DNA from: Caenorhabditis elegans
Lineage: Eukaryota > Nematoda > Chromadorea > Rhabditida > Rhabditidae
DNA: 64,000 nucleotides
Assembly (NCBI RefSeq): GCF_000002985.6
Contig: NC_003280.10
Span: 13,636,501 to 13,700,500, forward strand
Reading direction: 5' to 3'
The notes beneath the pieces are model-generated. The model saw nothing but the letters and a program-made list of their open reading frames with translations, did no database searches and was not told the origin of the DNA. Numbering within the stretch: position 1 is the stretch's first letter; every line of letters begins with the position of its first letter. Position numbers and translations under genes: made by a program. Shown here piece after piece: positions 55,301 to 64,000 of this stretch.

Positions 55301-58281
55301 ATTAGAAAATCTCTTATTTAAATTTATTTTTATTTGAATAAATTCGAGGTTTTTAGTACATATATTAAACTTAAATGAAGTTTTAGAGCAAAATTTAGTG
55401 TTAAAAAATTATTTTAAAAAAATGAAAATTGGTATTTTTCTATGCTTTTTGGAATTTATTTGTATTTTTATCTATCTATCCAAATTCAAAAAAAAATTTA
55501 ATTAGGTTTCAGAGCAACAATAGCACGTTACAATCAATTTTAACAAGCTTTTTTGACTTTTTTCTGAAAAAAAACGCTATTTTAATTCTGAAAATAGGTA
55601 TTATTCTCAATTTTTCAGACAATTTTTATGGATTTTTTTCTGAAATTTATATATTTTTCTCCAGTTTTCTCGCCAAAAATCTACCTGCAAATAGGTCGTA
55701 AAAAGCCGCGAAAAACACGATAACAACTGCACTCCACACCGATGTCCATAAAGCTCAAATGCACAATGAGCCAATCCAAATTGCGTTGCTCCAAAGTGAG
55801 CCTTATCGAGAACTCCGACGAGCAGCTCTCCTTGCCTGAACACCACATGAGATTCACTCATGTCGAATTGCGGAGCATCGAATCCCGGCACAATCCAGCA
55901 GCTGAGCGGTGTCTTGGCTTTTCCGTCGAGATTGATGAGCGGTTTTCCGTCTGGAATACAATTTTTGACGATTGTGGTGATGACCTGCTTTCCAGTCCAA
56001 AGCCGCTTCGGATAGAGAATCGTCGGTGGTGGAATCTCGATCCTCTTCGAGTACTGGGCGAATGAGGCGAGCACAAGGTGCATAAAATCCTCCTTATTCA
56101 GGAATCGATCCCGAACACTCAACAAGACACCCGACACCACGTGATCCTGAATCAATCCCAACAGCGGTGTCGCATCCTTCGGCACCAAAAAGTTACTTCC
56201 GACGTTCGCAATCTCGCGAACTTCCGTCTGCGCGATATGTGATTGCACCAAGTGTCCGTTCATCTCGTCTCCATCGAAATCCGCATTGTAGGCCTTGCAA
56301 GGCGCGTAGTTCATCCGAAGAGCCCGCTGTCCGGTGAGCACACGGGCTCGGTGGCCGAGGATCGACGGCTTGTGAAGCGATGGCTGACGATTCATCATGA
56401 TCATATCGCCGTTTTTCATGTGTCTCAACACTTTTGGCGTTTGGCGGAGGTTTTCTGTGGTCGCCGCGTTGAGGGTTTTGGCCATTTGCATCCGACGCTT
56501 CTTCTCTTCAGGCTTATCACCGAGCATCGTCTTCTTGCCGGAAGGCTCCACGAAGAAATTGGCTCCCGGGTGCTGGTGGGGGCCTTGGCGGAGAAGCCCC
56601 TTCATCTCGTTCACGTTAAAAGCATTCACTGGCTCTGTGAAAGTGAGCTTTTTCGCGAAAATATCCGGAATTCCGATCTCATCAATATCCAGGTAGGGAT
56701 CCGGAGTGATGACTGATCGACAAGCAAAGTTGACTCGTTTTCCCATCATATGCATTCTGAACAATCCCTGCTTCTTCTCCAAGATCTGCTTGATACCGGC
56801 GATGCTATCCCTGTCGCCTTTGTTGAGATCTTGATCGAAGATCGCGTTGGCGCGAAGCTGAAGCTGCAGGTAGGCGTCGTGCATCTGCGCGTTGATCGTC
56901 TTCCCGCGGACCCGATTCGCGATGAGCTCCTTCAACTGAGCACTTGTGTCGCCTTTCATGATTAGAGAGATCGCCGAGATTGTCTCGGTCGCTTCGAGAA
57001 CTTTACGAAGGTTCAGAGTCTGTGGATCCTCGTATTGAGCGCCCTTGAACATTCGGATCGGGCGGAATTTCTTCGGTGGAACCAGGATTCGCTCCAAGAA
57101 GAGACCGTCTAGCGGGCAGATCATGTCCTCTCCGTTGAGCTCGTCGACAAGCATCGGGAACAGCTTGAGCAGCAGCTTTCCGTCGTTTTTGAACAGCATC
57201 CTGAAGTGCTCGCGGACTTCAGCACCTCTCCACGCTAGTTTGTCGCATTCTCCAGTTCTCACATTCTTCATCTGCATCTCCAGGCTTCCTTCATCCAAAT
57301 CCACAACATCTCCGGTGACCTCTGCGCCGCCGCCGCCCTTCTTCTCCTCATCCTCATCTGTCGAAGATTCCTCGTTATATCCATTATCTCCGATGATGAT
57401 AATGGCTTTTTTGGATTTTCCGCCGCCGCGAGCCCCGGAGGTGAAATCGATGAGAATCGAGCGAGCTCCGTCGTTTCGCAGGACTCCGTTGCGATTCTTG
57501 CAGAGCGGACATTTTTGGAGACGTTTGAACAGGTGACTTCTGAGGAATTCGGTGATAATATCTTTTTTCAGCTGAACACTATTCTTGGTTGGCATCGATT
57601 TGAACGCGGTGAGCTCCGAAAGCGGCTTGTTCGCGAGCTGAGCGATACAAGCATCCACGTCGTTGAAGGTTTTCGAATCGTCATCGCCGAAAAGATCAGC
57701 ATTTGCGATTTTATCCCGCAGAATTGATTCCAGATCGAACGCCACGTGTTCAACGCCGAGCTCGAAGCATCTGAGCTGGGCGAGCAGCATTCGGGCATTC
57801 ACTCCGTCTCCTTTGCAGGTTAATCGATGGCAGTGGACGCAGGAGCCTTTGAGAAGCTGAAATAAAAAATAAATTTGTTTTTTTTATTAAAAAATTAATT
57901 TTTTATTGATTATTCCTTACATTATAGGTGAACTGGAAGAGAAGCGGGTTGAAAACCGGAACCGCCAGCTGAATATGTCCCATATGTCCTGGACAATGAC
58001 GTTCGTATTGATTACACGTCATGCACATGTCGAAAGTGTTGTCAGGGCCCAAAATCGGGTCGTAAAGACCGCCGGCAATCGGGTGACCGACCTGAAAAAG
58101 AATTAAATTAGAAAATTAATATTTAAAACAGCTTTTTCAGGATAATTACCTCATCGAAAGTCTTTGTCTGCGTGATTTTGAGCACACTGAGCTTGTCGAT
58201 TTCATGCGGAAAATAGCTCCGCAGCTTGAAATTCGAGAATTGCATATACGGCTCCTCGCCATTTCTGACGAAGAAATCCAT
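34307..58281 (-). CDS. rpoa-1: DNA-directed RNA polymerase I largest subunit (RPA1/A190), 9 exons
   Basis: Catalytic subunit of the nucleolar polymerase that makes pre-rRNA. Exons: 58281-58150, 58091-57921, 57856-55685, 54107-52913, 51744-51423, 49614-48982, 46125-45897, 40643-40451, 34473-34307; phases close to 1737 residues. ATG is six bases after a TTTTGCAG acceptor. Visible: clamp zinc ligands C67, C70, C77 and H80; NADFDGD at 625-631 with the three Mg-binding aspartates at 627/629/631; [20 protein letters not shown]; bridge helix/trigger loop ([20 protein letters not shown]); [21 protein letters not shown] and [20 protein letters not shown] in exon 5; an acidic pol I-type insert in exon 6; the C-terminal [20 protein letters not shown]. 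Donors of exons 5 (GTGCGG) and 6 (GTACGG) are weak but are fixed by frame and homology. Poly(A) signal on the minus strand at 34151-34146. Confidence 0.95.
34690..35170. repeat. TTTGCCGG minisatellite, polymerase intron 8
   Basis: Degenerate units in mixed orientation. A longer unit of about 170 bp (GGATATGAAAAACCACAATTTGCC..) is present at 34927 and 35069. It starts about 215 bp upstream of exon 9's acceptor. Confidence 0.8.
35815..35960. repeat. Small CCGGCAATTTGCCGG array, polymerase intron 8
   Basis: Three units of about 39 bp (TTTGCCAGAAT..TTCCAATTCCGGCAA). It is the same family as at 5560-5950. Confidence 0.75.
36284..36537. mobile_element. Palindromic MITE, TTTAAAGGGAGGCG ends
   Basis: The left TTTAAAGGGAGGCGCACTTA, with ATGCGGAATGGTCTT next to it, is matched in inverse at the right end (AAGACCATTCCGCAT..CGCCTCCCTTTAAA). 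Length is about 254 bp. It lies in polymerase intron 8. Confidence 0.8.
36538..37060. repeat. Long palindrome of about 520 bp
   Basis: Arms share GACGATTTTGAACGTAT and GAACGAATTT, and a centre near 36790 (ACCGATAGGTAACCAATTTC). It adjoins the MITE at 36284-36537; the far right end again carries a CCTCCTTTAA, so the two may be one nested element. Confidence 0.75.
37061..38370. other. Polymerase intron 8, less repetitive part
   Basis: Higher-complexity sequence than its surroundings (for example 37080-37330 and 37500-37800), but no frame has convincing codon use with matching splice sites. A nested gene or RNA cannot be excluded. Confidence 0.3.
38376..38531. mobile_element. Palindromic MITE, copy 4 of 4
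   Basis: TTCCCATTACGGTTTGATCT on the left; GTAGATCAAACTAAAATGGG and CTGACACCACG on the right. The left tip (GTGTCAG) is missing. The middle carries TTACGTCAGTACGTTCTTAG. Confidence 0.75.
38540..40440. other. Polymerase intron 8, AT-rich part
   Basis: Low-complexity AT-rich DNA with degenerate GAAATTTTGGCGAAAAAT-type repeats from about 39430 to 40040. No gene recognised. Confidence 0.4.
40825..41215. repeat. CCGGCAAATCGGCAATTTTC minisatellite, polymerase intron 7
   Basis: About 12 degenerate units of 26-38 bp in the CCGGCAAATCGGC orientation, starting only about 180 bp from exon 8's acceptor. Confidence 0.85.
41216..42785. other. Polymerase intron 7, no gene recognised
   Basis: Contains a GGA-triplet run at 42059-42082, ACAC and GACGACACGACGA-type simple sequence at 42260-42350, and CT runs near 42545. 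The stretch 42300-42480 has an open frame, but I see no splice or domain support. Confidence 0.3.
42786..42965. repeat. Variant minisatellite CCGGCAAGTGCCGAAATTGC
   Basis: About four units of 42-45 bp alternating GCCGATTGCAGGAAATTCAC and GCACATTGCCGGAAATTTCC. It looks like a derived member of the CCGGCAA family. Confidence 0.75.
43825..44000. repeat. CCGGCAAATCGG array, polymerase intron 7
   Basis: About five degenerate units (CGGCAAATCGGCAAATTGC, GGAAAATCGGAAAATTGC). Confidence 0.75.
45030..45345. repeat. CCGGCAAATCAGCAAATTTGCCTAAAATT minisatellite
   Basis: About eight units of roughly 39 bp, quite regular at 45060-45290, in polymerase intron 7. Confidence 0.88.
46165..48015. repeat. Three-armed nested palindrome of about 1.85 kb, polymerase intron 6
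   Basis: The block GGTCTCCAAATAAGTTCCGG, TCAAAAATCATAACTTT and GCTGC.TATCGATTTTTATGA occurs at about 46178-46240 (plus), 47020-47090 (minus) and 47940-48010 (plus). Palindrome one is centred near 46640, with arms including TTGACAATAGTCACAAAATT. Palindrome two is centred near 47515, with arms of ATTAGGGAGTGCAAGACTA type. Each has arms of about 450 bp. There is no ORF beyond chance. Confidence 0.88.
49845..50150. repeat. CCGGCAAATCGGCAAATTG minisatellite, polymerase intron 5
   Basis: About eight units; three consecutive units at 49995-50120 are practically identical (TTGCCGGAATTGAAAATTTC). Confidence 0.88.
50230..51360. repeat. Tandem units of about 100 bp (GAGCAAAATTTGAAAAATCTC), polymerase intron 5
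   Basis: About ten units alternate a Ser/Lys-like A/T-rich core TTGTCTAGAATTTT with TTTTTCGCTGAAAAAAAATT. Segment 50475-50657 is repeated almost without change at 50937-51120, a recent internal duplication. Confidence 0.85.
51830..52330. repeat. CCAAAATGGCAAAAAA / TTTTGGTTTTTTAGTAC repeat, polymerase intron 4
   Basis: About five units of 80-110 bp with GCCCAAAATG(A/G)CAAAAA and TTTTTGGTTTTTTAGTAC. Chance frames with FFVILGK-like text come from this and are not genes. Confidence 0.8.
54115..55680. other. Polymerase intron 3, AT-rich
   Basis: Low-complexity A/T sequence with loose repeats of TTTTTCTCTGAAAATAG type. No gene, array or palindrome that I can support. Confidence 0.4.
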
Positions 58282-59000
58282 TTTACCCTGCAAAATTTCG
58301 AAATAAAGTGTTTTTCAAGTATTTTTCAATAATTTTTACGCGAAAAATCCAATAAAACTATGCGAAAAATAGGAAAAATAATTTTTATAAAATTGAAAAT
58401 AATTTCGAAGTCCGCAAACACCGACAGCCGAAGATTGCGTACAACACACCACACCTGACGCGCAAACGTTACAAAACTAGCTAGCTAGAAAATGATGTCA
58501 TATTGCTGTTTTTATTCACCAAAAAGCAAAAGGAAAAACAGTATAACAAAAGGGAAAAGTAATTAGTCGATTAAGTTTAATAAAAACCAACCGATCATGA
58601 CAAATTAGTGAAAAAGGGTACTGTAGGGACGTGGGGAATTTGGAGAAAAAACAAAAAAAATCCAAAAAATCAAGTATATTTCAGGATCCACGTTGTCTAC
58701 ATAGAAATCATAATTGCAAATGCAAACTATCAACATTGATATGGCCAATTTTACGACCCCTTTTCCGCACCGAGTGGCGCTCTCAATTTCCCTATTTTTA
58801 TATATTTTCAGGTGATAAATTTCACACCCGTGTTTCTGTTTCTGATTTCTTCCACACATTTTTGTATTTTATACGTCAACTACAATAAATATGTACCTAT
58901 TTTTCCGTGAAGTCAGAAAATGTGAAGTTTTTTTTTTGTTTTTTTAATCGTTTTCAAAGTGATTTTTTGTGTTATTTTCTAGGAAAAAACGCCGATTTTC
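58282..59000. other. Upstream region of the polymerase gene
   Basis: Presumed promoter side. The most complex stretch is 58408-58500 (GTCCGCAAACACCGACAGCC, CACCACACCTGACGCGCAA). GGTACTGTAGGG at about 58618 is a dispersed-repeat motif. No coding exon was found. Confidence 0.4.
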
Positions 59001-59006
59001 GCGCCA

Positions 59007-60860
59007 AAAATACGGTTCCCGATCTCGACACGGCAATATTTGTGAAATGAGAAAAGGTGTGCGCCTTTAAAGACTACTGTAGCTCTAAACTTTTGTTGCT
59101 TCTGATTTTTCATTGATTTTTCATATTTTTCTTATGATTTCTGAAAATTTATGTAATTTATTGTTTGATCTAATTTTTTTAAATAGAATTTTTTATCGAA
59201 AAACTATGAAAAAATCGATTTTTCGTTAAAAGAAAAAGGTGTGCGCCTTTAAGGATTACTGTAGCGTCAAACTTTTGTTTTTGCGGAATATTTTATGATT
59301 TTTTGTAGTTTTTTCGATAAAAATAGGTGCATTGATCGAAAGATAAATCAAAATTGCAATAAAAATACAAAAATTTCTACAAATTGCGAGAAAAACTACG
59401 GAAAATCGATAAAAATTCCGTTGCAACAAAATTTTGAAACTACAGTACTCTTTATAGGCGCACACCTCTTCGCAGTTGACAAAAATTTGTCGTGTCGAGA
59501 CCTGTTACCATATTTTTGGTGCAAAAATCGGAAATTTTACGAATAACACAGCTGAAACAACTGCTACCGTAGTTGCGGCGGTAATATGAAATTTTTTCAC
59601 ACTGTTTTTTTCCTAAAAAGTGTATTTTGAGCTGTTTTCCCGGAAAACCGCTTCCAAATTGACTTATATCAGACCCGGAAAAATAATCGAGTTTATCAAA
59701 TTATCAGTAGAATGTCACAGAAATCGATAGAAATAGAGAAGAGTGGAAAATGATGACGAGTATGGACTCTATAATAAGATTAAAAATGAATTTATTGTCT
59801 ACTTTTCAATCATTATAGTCATTTTATTACTGAAAAAATGGCACATTTTGGAGCAAGGCCCTTTAGAAAGTAAGTTATTTTGGTTTCAAATGAAAAAAAA
59901 ATCGGTGAAACTGGAAATTTGACCTAAAAATCGATAATTTAAAATATTTTTTGTTTGCAGATAAATGAAATAATGCATTTTGAGCTTTTTTTGGTCTCGA
60001 CACGACAAATTTTTGTCAAATGCGAAAAGGTGTGCGCCTTTAAAGAGTGTACTGTAGCTTTAAACTTTTGTTGCAACGGAATTTTTATCGATTTTCATAG
60101 TTTTTCTCGCAATTTGGTAAATTTTTTGTATTTTTATTGTAATTTTTTTTTTAAATCATTGAACCTATTTTTATCGGGAAAACTATAAAAAAATCGATAA
60201 ATATTCCACAAAAACTAAATTTTAGAGATACAGTAATCCTTAAAGGCACACATCTTCTTGCAATTAACAAAAAACAGTGTTTGTTTCAGCTGTGTTATTC
60301 GTAAAATTTCCGATTTTTGGACCGAAAATATGGTAACAGGTCTCGACACGACAAATTTTTGTCAACTGCAAAGAGGTGTGCGCCTATAAAGAGTACTGTA
60401 GTTTCAAAATTTTGTTGCAACGGAATTTTTATCGCTTTTCCGTAGTTTTTCTCGCAATTTGTAGAAATTTTTGTATTTTTATTGCAATTTTGATTTATTT
60501 TTCGATCAATGCTCGTTTTTTATCGAAAAAACTACAAAAAATCATAAAATATTCCGCAAAAACGAAAGTTTGACGCTACAGTAATCCTGTAATCCTTAAA
60601 GGCGCACACCTTTTTCTTTTAACGAAAAATCGATTTTTTCATAGTTTTTCGATAAAAAATTCTATTTAAAAAAGTTAGATCAAACAATAAATTACATAAA
60701 TTTTCGGAAATCAAGAGAAAAATATGAAAAATCAATGAAAAATCCAAAGCAACAAAAGTTTGAAGCTACAGTACTCTTTAAAGGCGCACACCTTTTCGCA
60801 ATTAGCAAAAATTTGCCGCTTCGAGACCAGGAATCATATTTTTGGTGCAAAATCGCAACA
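59007..60860. repeat. Giant inverted repeat: arms about 560 bp, spacer about 720 bp
   Basis: The left arm 59007-59565 and right arm 60285-60860 are near-complementary throughout. Landmarks are GGTGTGCGCCTTTAAAGA / TCTTTAAAGGCGCACACC (59053, 60775), GATTACTGTAGCGTCAAACT / AGTTTGACGCTACAGTAATC (59252, 60568) and GAATAACACAGCTGAAACAA / TTGTTTCAGCTGTGTTATTC (about 59543, 60285). The spacer holds another related half-palindrome (59990-60280). Confidence 0.93.
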
Positions 60861-60879
60861 TTCATAATTTTTTAATGGT

Positions 60880-61600
60880 AAAAAATATAAAAAATACTGT
60901 AAACTGGCAAATTGTTTTTTTTTTTTAATTTGTTGCAATTTCCCATTTCCCGAAAATTTTCAATAATTTTCCGGCACCGTGGGAAAATAAGAATTACATT
61001 TTATCTTCCTTTCCCTGAATAATTAAACAATTCTCACACATTTCTTATTACTCTCTCACGTAAATATTCAACAATTTAAATTAATTTTTTTGCAACAAAT
61101 TCAATGGTAGGCAGGCATTCCTACCTCCTTACCCGACGAAGTAGATTTCCGGTATTAGTAGGTAGGCAGGCAGGCGTTATCTATTTTTTAATTTTTTTGG
61201 CGAATTTCTCAAAAAATCATAAGCACATTTGCAATTTTAACCTCGCCGAGGGAGTAGGGAAATGGCTAAAAAACCGGATATAAGATTAATCCCAGCATAT
61301 AAAAAGTTCAATCTTTGTGCCATTAAAGATTAGAAAAAAAAGGTGTGATTTCCAATGTATAAGCCCAGCTTTTGACGTCAATTCGACTTTTTAAATTGCA
61401 GATTAACCTGTTTGGAGTTTTTCTGGGAATTGGGATTTCTTGCAAAGTTTACGACCTTTTTTCGTGAAATTTCCGAGGTGGCGCGGAAAAAAAATCGGTG
61501 GCCGAGCTTTTTTTTTCCGCGGCCATTATAGGGCAGGACTACGTAATCAATATTAATTGAAAATATTTAAAAGTTTGATATTAAAATTTTAGCGTCAAAA
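60880..61600. other. AT-rich spacer with a GGTAGGCAGGC pair
   Basis: Contains GGTAGGCAGGCATTCCTACC (61109) and GTAGGTAGGCAGGCAGGCG (61158), a remnant of the GC-rich element. Otherwise nothing is recognised. Confidence 0.4.
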
Positions 61601-62030
61601 AATGAGCGGAGCTTGAGTCACGCCTTTTTTGAGATTTTATTTGAGGTTAAACTTTTTTTGCTCAAAATTTTTTTAAACGTTTTATCACAAACCATTTTGT
61701 GGGCGTGGCTTATAGGCTCCGCCCCTTTACTAATATTTTTTGGTTTTCTGAAAAATAATTAAAGAACTTTTTTTGACAAAGTGTTAAAAAATTTTTTTTT
61801 CAAATTTTCCATTAAAAAAGTTCCAAAATTTTTTGCCATTATGTGGGCGTGGCTTATCAGGCCACGCCCCTTTAAAAATATTTTTCGGTTTTCGGAAAAA
61901 TAGTTTTGTGATAGAAAATCACTAATTTTTATTTAAAAAGTTTCCACAAAAAAGTTTAAAAAATTTGAACCAAATTTTGGGCGGAGTTTGAGTTTTGGAA
62001 GCCACGACCATTTCATGGTTATTTTTGTGT
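61600..62030. repeat. GTGGGCGTGGCTTA..GCCCCTTTA repeats
   Basis: Four loosely spaced copies, at about 61611, 61697, 61851 and 61978, each GGGCG(T/G)(G/A)G(C/T)TT then about 6-10 bases then (C)ACGCC or CCGCCCC, followed by AT-rich sequence with a TTTTCGGTTTTCTGAAAAAT motif. Confidence 0.65.
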
Positions 62031-64000
62031 ATTTCTAAAATGTTTCCTGTTTTCCTGTTTGAATTTTCTTAAAAACTATTAAAAAATGGCAAAAATGGCC
62101 AATTTATGGAAAAAAATCACAATTTTGAAACTCCTCTAAAATGGTTAATTTTATAGTTAGAGGACTCAAAATTGATCTGCAAACACTAAAAAAATGCCCT
62201 TTTTCAACTTTTAATAGCTTCAAACATTTTCAGAAAATTTTTTTTTTGCCCAAAAAATGGCTGAAAAAAAATTGGGCAAAAACAAAAAGTTGTCTAAATT
62301 TGTTGAAAACAGGTAATTCATGTATGTTGAATTCAGACAATCTAGGTTTAACCCATCAAAAACTATTAAAAAATGGCAAAAATGGGCAATTTTTGTAAGA
62401 AAAAAGATCAATTTTTCAATGTGGAAAATTCAAAAGTTTGTTAATAATTTTCATCGAATTTTTCCCAAAGGTCAGGAATTTCGTAGAAATTTATCAAAAG
62501 GTTTTCAAAAAAAAATACAAGAATTAGTCACAATTTTCAGGAAAAAAAATCTGAAAAATAACAAAAAAGAGGGGTTTCTAATACCCGGTTCGCACGCACT
62601 TTTCCTTTCCCATCACCACACAAATCCAATTTCTATTTCTTTAATTCTCTTATTTTTTGGCGTGAGAAGGTGTAAGACGTCTCTGAGATTAGTCTACTCA
62701 AAAAAATAATTTCTTGTGAGCTTCTGCTCCACAGCTCCTTATTTCTCACATTACCCCCCCCCCCCCCTATTTTTTTTTCTGACAAGAGGTAGTGGTGGTG
62801 GCTGGAAAAAGAAAAAAGAATGACGAGACGGAAATCAATAAGAAGGTAAGAAATATTATCTCATGTCTTCTTTCTCTCGTGATTATAAACTTCAAGACAT
62901 TCCATTTTTCGGATGAATCGGCTCAAAATGAGCACGTTTACCTACTTTTTTGGGGGCTCTTTTGTGTCTGGGGTAGCCACCTACGCTATGAAGTAGGAAT
63001 TAAAAATTTTTTTTTGCAATATTCTAATATAGTATTACTTAAATTGTTACTTAGAATTGAAAAATAAAATATTAAATTTTTTTCAAGTTGGGTTTTTTCT
63101 CTAAAATTTGGATTTTTCACGAATTCATTTGTATTGGAAACCGGTAATTTTTTTTCTAAATTAAAAAAAAAACCTAAAAATGAGCACCTTCACCTATTTT
63201 GTGTGGAGCCGCCTGCACTAGGAATTTTTTGTAATTTTTTTTGTTGTAAACTTCTAATTGTTAGTTGAAGAATTTAGCATCAGTTAAATTGTTGGTTAGA
63301 TTGTTGGTTTCAAAAAATTTAACTAAATTGAAAAATTTATTTAAATTCTAAAAAGCTTCAGAAATAAATTTTTTAACTTTTTCACGAATTTTTAAAATAT
63401 TTTTTTTTTAAAAATTCAAGTTTTTATGGACACCAGAACGTTACCAAAATTTGAAAAAAAGTACAAAAAAAAATTACAAATCCTAAATTTTTTCTTTTCT
63501 GAAATTTTTAAAATTCGAATTTTTGAAATTTTGGAAAATTCCAATATTTCTGAAAATTAAAAATATCGGAAAATTTTGAACCCGAAAATCCTTCCAAAAT
63601 TATTTTTTCTAAAGTATAAGTTAGTCATAAGCTTTGATTTAATCTCTGATAACTAGTCATTTTCCCCTCTTTTTTTCAATTTTCTCACTTTCTTGCATTT
63701 TTCCTGCCAAGGAACAGCCTATAATTATTTGCATTTTTATTTTTCAAAAAACTTTTTGAAAAAAAATCTGAAAAAAGATTTTTTTTTCCAAAATTACTGA
63801 CGTAACTTTTTTTTGTGTTTTTTATCAACCAAAGATATCCATAAATAAATATTTTTGAGGGCTTCTTCCTCTCCATTTTCAATATCCGTTCGTATTCCCC
63901 TTTTCGTAGCTCGAAGAGCACAAAAAACATTGAAAATTAATCGATTTGCTGGCTCTTTTGCTCGCTGATGCGTCATGAAAAGTTTATTATCTATGGTGTT
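62031..64000. other. Right end of window, no gene recognised
   Basis: AT-rich. A 14-base C run is at 62754-62767. A loose duplicate is seen at 62928-62990 and 63180-63225 (GAGCAC.TT.ACCTA..GGAGCC/GTAGCC). The last 150 bases have more complex sequence and may be the edge of a gene outside the window. Confidence 0.35.

Noticed and set aside
62790..62850. A possible coding exon ending at GAAG|GTAAGAAAT
   Set aside because: The frame is short, the ATG context is poor and no acceptor-linked downstream exon was found. It could be the start of a gene, but I cannot support it.

Overview
The window looks like nematode genomic DNA from Caenorhabditis, most likely C. elegans itself. It is AT-rich, with short introns using GTAAGT/TTTCAG-type splice sites, start codons a few bases after a TTTCAG acceptor (as in trans-spliced messages), F-box/FTH (DUF38) genes carrying a Mos1-type HTH exon, TTAGGC telomere-type repeats and many palindromic repeat families. 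From memory, the D-3-phosphoglycerate dehydrogenase matches C31C9.2 and the RNA polymerase I large subunit matches rpoa-1 (Y48E1A.1), both on chromosome II. I could not search to confirm this.

Layout. (1) 594-1979, minus: phosphoglycerate dehydrogenase, 3 exons. (2) 2.0-5.0 kb: minisatellite and tandem repeats. (3) 5.06-18.0 kb, plus: three tandem F-box/FTH paralogues with the same exon plan. The first is intact. The second is split by a 5'-truncated LINE with a 14-bp target-site duplication. The third has an in-frame TGA at the start of its last exon. (4) 18.15-19.32 kb: a Pack-type element with inverted ends around fragments of two unrelated genes. (5) 19.4-25.6 kb, minus: a 13-exon WASP-like gene (WH1, degenerate GBD/CRIB, polyproline, WH2, central helix) with an internal duplication. 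(6) 26.03-26.76 kb: a mosaic of two duplicated local segments, keeping an un-mutated copy of the third F-box gene's last exon. (7) 27-32.5 kb: repeat-rich intergenic DNA. (8) 32.6-33.2 kb, plus: a possible small gene with a TATA box. (9) 34.3-58.3 kb, minus: RNA polymerase I largest subunit, 9 exons, 1737 codons; every splice phase closes, and introns grow towards the 3' end. (10) 58.3-64 kb: repeat-rich DNA dominated by a giant inverted repeat.

Two housekeeping genes (serine synthesis, rRNA transcription) and an actin-regulator-like gene surround an accessory block of fast-evolving F-box genes. Around and inside them are at least ten arrays of one CCGGCAAATCGGCAA-type minisatellite, four copies of one palindromic MITE, internal telomere-like arrays and several long palindromes. 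No operon, CRISPR array, rRNA or convincing functional tRNA was seen. Gene models were built by hand from splice sites and reading frame; repeat boundaries are approximate.
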